A DNA stretch of 60,000 nt from contig NC_092572.1 in NCBI RefSeq assembly GCF_037975245.1, positions 14,080,269-14,140,268 of the forward strand, written 5' to 3'. The notes below the pieces were generated by a model. That model was not told the DNA's origin. It worked only from the letters and a program-made list of their open reading frames with translations, and did no database searches. Made by a program: the position numbers and the translations under genes. This DNA is from Apostichopus japonicus. Taxonomy: Eukaryota; Echinodermata; Holothuroidea; Aspidochirotida; Stichopodidae. This document shows positions 58,901 through 60,000 of this stretch, piece after piece (the first letter of the stretch is position 1; each line of letters begins with the position of its first letter).

Positions 58901-59548
58901 TAAATCAAAATGTAAAAATACATTAACCGAACATTGTTTTTACAGTAAGCAAGTTTAATACCTATAAAGTCGGTGATATTTACTTGTATATGTCCATTTA
59001 TTAGAAACAAACTAGCTTGCCATAAGGAGTTCATGTTTGTCTATTCAACAGTTAGATACGTTTTATTTCTTAACTGATAGAATGTGCATTTGATAAAATG
59101 TAATAGAAAACTTCATGTAGCACCGGTAACTTAGATGTCGTTACAATATGTTATAACGATGAAGCAATGCATTCCTTAAAACAGATATACAAGATTAAAA
59201 AGTCGACCGAAAAAGCTTTACAATAAGTATCTGGAGTATTTTAAACAATAGAAACTACTATTCATTTCAAACATGCATTCGGGAAGTGCAACAAGTATAT
59301 AACGTTTTCTCTATTAAAAACACAATGTTAATATAGTAAAACTGTAAGACCGAAAGTACTTGAGAACCAGACCTTGAATTTTCTCAGATTGACATTGAGA
59401 GCCGTTTGGAATCAAATTCAGTTGAGTATCTACTTATCCGTAACTATTTTAATATCTTTCTTTTATATAACACTTTTATTAAATACACTTTTGAAAAATT
59501 ACAGGGCGGAGCAGCAGGACAAGAAGAAGAGACTCACAAATAGTAAAT
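43884..59548 (+). CDS. Gene B: paralogous Ig-superfamily receptor with exon-array coiled-coil tail (spliced model)
   Basis: Coding exons 43896-43950, 46139-46441, 46802-47116, 47361-47447, 47536-47572, 48034-48079, then eighteen 63-bp array exons from 48960 to 57663, and a possible last exon 59505-59548. Phases match gene A at every junction. The first six exons give 281 codons: leader, V-type Ig, second Ig, transmembrane helix, basic juxtamembrane stretch. The array adds 336 residues if the two exons with broken acceptors are skipped and 378 if all are read. Array modules have Leu at 6 and 13, Leu/Ile/Phe usually at 20, and Val at 10 in all but the relic exon, so they form a much more regular leucine-zipper coiled coil than gene A. 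The family is not recognised by name. The C-terminus is uncertain because the gene A terminal exon is deleted here. Confidence 0.75.
46139..46441 (+). CDS. Gene B exon 2: V-type Ig domain
   Basis: 303 bp, phase 1-1, same borders as gene A (acceptor TTCAACCAG, donor GTAAGT). Core residues are kept: VVPCVP, YFWSRG, DGSLVINNVTLAEGGIYHC. Thirteen base changes separate it from gene A, ten of them changing the amino acid and spread over the whole domain, including Tyr-to-Asn and Arg-to-Ile just before the second Cys region. Confidence 0.88.
46802..47116 (+). CDS. Gene B exon 3: second (C-type) Ig domain
   Basis: 315 bp, phase 1-1, acceptor CTGTTTTTCAG, donor GTAAAC. Same Cys/Trp/Cys framework as gene A with four amino-acid and eight silent differences, but seven residues shorter at the membrane-proximal linker (DKTDT, then the splice). 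Confidence 0.87.
47361..47447 (+). CDS. Gene B exon 4: transmembrane segment
   Basis: 87 bp, phase 1-1, acceptor TTTTCTACAG, donor GTATGT. DKSSGTW leads into IVLLVLLIVVSGLTVFLLI, a single-pass helix that has diverged more than the second Ig domain. Confidence 0.87.
47536..47572 (+). CDS. Gene B exon 5: basic juxtamembrane exon
   Basis: 37 bp, phase 1 in and 2 out, acceptor AATTTTAG, donor GTAAGA. Encodes AIRKKYTQMKTK plus part of Arg, one codon longer than in gene A and strongly basic. Confidence 0.78.
48034..48079 (+). CDS. Gene B exon 6: start of the coiled coil
   Basis: 46 bp, phase 2 in, 0 out, acceptor CAACAACAG, donor GAG|GTTTGT. Residues TGERKSLLDEKTLLE, one codon shorter than gene A. 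They keep the Leu spacing and the phase-0 end needed to join the array. Confidence 0.76.
48960..49022 (+). CDS. Gene B array exon 1
   Basis: 63 bp, 0-0. Heptads DTKTELE, ATVQTLN, GEKKALQ. The acceptor tract is duplicated just upstream (two TCTAATTAAAATTACT-like stretches). Confidence 0.77.
49465..49527 (+). CDS. Gene B array exon 2
   Basis: 63 bp, 0-0. Heptads DTKAELE, ATVQTLN, GEKKARQ. Arg replaces the core Leu at position 20. Confidence 0.77.
49986..50048 (+). CDS. Gene B array exon 3
   Basis: 63 bp, 0-0. Heptads DKNTELD, TTVQTLN, GENKALQ. Intact borders. Confidence 0.77.
50566..50628 (+). pseudogene. Gene B array exon 4: mosaic relic with destroyed acceptor
   Basis: The 63-bp frame is intact (DTKERLA, TTNKNLK, GEKKALQ) and the donor is CAG|GTTTGT, the gene A form, but the acceptor reads TTACTAT instead of TTACTAG. 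The intron before it carries blocks otherwise typical of gene A (AACTTACGGTTCAAAATACC, AACTCAGCAGTCATTCAATA). The exon is therefore probably skipped and looks like a survivor of the ancestral unit. Confidence 0.75.
51084..51146 (+). CDS. Gene B array exon 5
   Basis: 63 bp, 0-0. Heptads DTKTQLE, ATVQTLN, GEKKALQ. Intact borders (donor CAG|GTGTGT). Confidence 0.77.
51611..51673 (+). CDS. Gene B array exon 6
   Basis: 63 bp, 0-0. Heptads DKNTALD, KSVQKLN, GEKKAFQ (type Y). Intact borders. Confidence 0.77.
52041..52103 (+). CDS. Gene B array exon 7
   Basis: 63 bp, 0-0. Heptads DTKAELE, ATVQTLN, GEKKAIQ (type X). Intact borders. Confidence 0.77.
52564..52626 (+). CDS. Gene B array exon 8
   Basis: 63 bp, 0-0. 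Heptads DKNTALD, KTVQKLN, GEKKAFQ (type Y). Intact borders. Confidence 0.77.
53078..53140 (+). CDS. Gene B array exon 9
   Basis: 63 bp, 0-0. Heptads DKKAELE, ATVQTLN, GEKKALQ (type Z). The donor is CAG|GTGTTT rather than GTGTGT, slightly changed. Confidence 0.75.
53556..53618 (+). CDS. Gene B array exon 10
   Basis: 63 bp, 0-0. Type X, identical to array exon 7. Confidence 0.77.
54035..54097 (+). CDS. Gene B array exon 11
   Basis: 63 bp, 0-0. Type X, identical to array exons 7 and 10. Its unit is an extra copy next to exon 10. Confidence 0.77.
54558..54620 (+). CDS. Gene B array exon 12
   Basis: 63 bp, 0-0. Type Y, identical to array exon 8. Confidence 0.77.
55072..55134 (+). CDS. Gene B array exon 13
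   Basis: 63 bp, 0-0. Type Z, identical to array exon 9. Donor CAG|GTGTGT. Confidence 0.77.
55553..55615 (+). pseudogene. Gene B array exon 14: acceptor AG mutated to AA
   Basis: Type X frame intact, but the acceptor reads TTACTAA|GAT instead of TTACTAG|GAT. The nearest AG is now one base inside the exon. Using it would drop one base and shift the frame into an early stop, so skipping (which keeps frame, since the exon is 0-0) is the harmless outcome. Confidence 0.77.
56080..56142 (+). CDS. Gene B array exon 15
   Basis: 63 bp, 0-0. Type Y (DKNTALD, KTVQKLN, GEKKAFQ). Intact borders. Confidence 0.77.
56597..56659 (+). CDS. Gene B array exon 16
   Basis: 63 bp, 0-0. Type Z with a silent GAG-to-GAA change. 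Intact borders. Confidence 0.77.
57081..57143 (+). CDS. Gene B array exon 17
   Basis: 63 bp, 0-0. Heptads DTKAELE, ATVQTLN, GEKKALQ: type X position but with Leu, not Ile, at 20. Intact borders. Confidence 0.77.
57601..57663 (+). CDS. Gene B array exon 18 (last)
   Basis: 63 bp, 0-0. Heptads DKKAELD, KTVQTLN, GEKKALQ, a Y/Z mixture. Donor CAG|GTGTGT. Array similarity ends near 57900. Confidence 0.77.
57664..59504. other. Region downstream of the gene B array, no exon found
   Basis: Matches 26000-27570 of gene A, with the terminal coding exon of gene A deleted near 59085-59110 and no Penelope fragment. No GT-AG-bounded charged exon was found here by reading. Confidence 0.5.
59505..59548 (+). 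CDS. Gene B candidate last exon (44 bp)
   Basis: Acceptor AAAATTACAG, donor-like GTATTG after 44 bp. The location and length match 27577-27620 of gene A. Entered in phase 0 from the last array exon it reads GGAAGQEEETHK and then a stop (TAG at 59541-59543), giving gene B a plausible end now that the other terminal exon is gone. In a different phase it reads AEQQDKKKRLTNSK. Which phase is used cannot be told from sequence. Confidence 0.4.
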
Positions 59549-60000
59549 GTATTGTATTTAACCCAATTCCTTTCATATTAATTATTACATGATGTATTTT
59601 ATTTCTTTAAAATAAATCATTAACGACGATTAACTGGTAGTATACCTTATCAGTCACTTAATATATTTATTATAACATTGTTTGTTTTACATATTACATC
59701 CCTGTTTATTTTCAGCTTTCTGTAGAAAACGATTTCTTTTATAATTTTAAACGTCATTTTTTAGCATTTTAAGTGAAAAGAAACGGTACCATGAACGTTG
59801 CAGTGAATTGTTTGGTCAATGATCGATTTATGGGGTGGTATATTAATTAGATGAGTGTGTGGGTGAGAAAATGCAGTGTATGATTGAGTTGTCATGGATT
59901 TTGTTATACGGAACACCAAAACAATGGAATACGAAGTTCATTATAGTATGCTTCGTTTAGTACATAACAAACGATTTAGTTAAACCTGAGAATATGCTAC

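Larger units (their letters stand above)
43081..60000. repeat. Segmental duplication containing gene B (copy of 1-28020)
   Basis: Bases 43081-43270 match 1-190, 43267-43880 match about 1530-2069, and homology then covers all receptor exons, many intron stretches and the 3' flank (58300-60000 matches 26250-28017). The copy here is shorter mainly because gene A carries a LINE, longer array introns and Penelope fragments. The duplication continues past the right edge of the window. Confidence 0.9.

Overview
The window looks like an AT-rich metazoan nuclear genome: small GT-AG exons in long introns, phase-1 immunoglobulin exons, several decayed LINE and Penelope-like retroelements, microsatellites and tandem duplications. 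A marine invertebrate deuterostome such as an echinoderm would fit the mix of receptor and retroelements, but nothing here fixes the species. Bacterial-type features (operons, Shine-Dalgarno sites, CRISPR) are absent. Long open reading frames are almost absent because the real genes are cut into exons of 34-336 bp.

The window holds two tandem paralogues on the + strand, set 41.8 kb apart (ATG to ATG) inside a segmental duplication: positions 1-190 match 43081-43270, and homology runs on to about 28020 and the window end. Gene A (exons 2070-27107) and gene B (43884 to the window end) share one plan: signal peptide exon, V-type Ig exon, second Ig exon, transmembrane exon, two short juxtamembrane exons, and then a large array of nearly identical 63-bp exons. 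Each array exon is phase 0-0 and encodes 21 residues, exactly three heptads, with Leu at repeat positions 6 and 13 and, in gene B, usually Leu, Ile or Phe at 20. I count 21 array exons plus one divergent founder-like exon in gene A, and 18 in gene B, two of which have lost the acceptor AG. If all are used, each gene makes a type I membrane receptor with a very long, length-adjustable cytoplasmic coiled coil (about 765 residues for A and 630-670 for B).

The arrays grew in layers. In gene A a four-exon block of 2.37 kb is present three times in near-identical form (11619-18733), followed by a 979-bp one-exon unit (exons at 21439, 22417, 23396 and 24377). In gene B a three-exon block of about 1.52 kb is repeated (52104-57143). 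The introns of the two arrays are related, so both descend from one ancestral exon unit and were then homogenised separately. A broken, mosaic exon at 50566 in gene B keeps features of both arrays.

Other content: an antisense, frameshifted Tx1/L1-type LINE inside the gene A array (about 18957-20925); two Penelope-like 3' fragments with GIY-YIG homology (8648-9083 and 25304-25880) on either side of the gene A array; and a gene-poor spacer (28020-43080). The spacer carries a LINE reverse-transcriptase relic, a 52-bp satellite, a ~3.7 kb region bounded by imperfect inverted repeats (37179/40862), and several local tandem duplications. I found no tRNA, rRNA or other RNA gene by reading.
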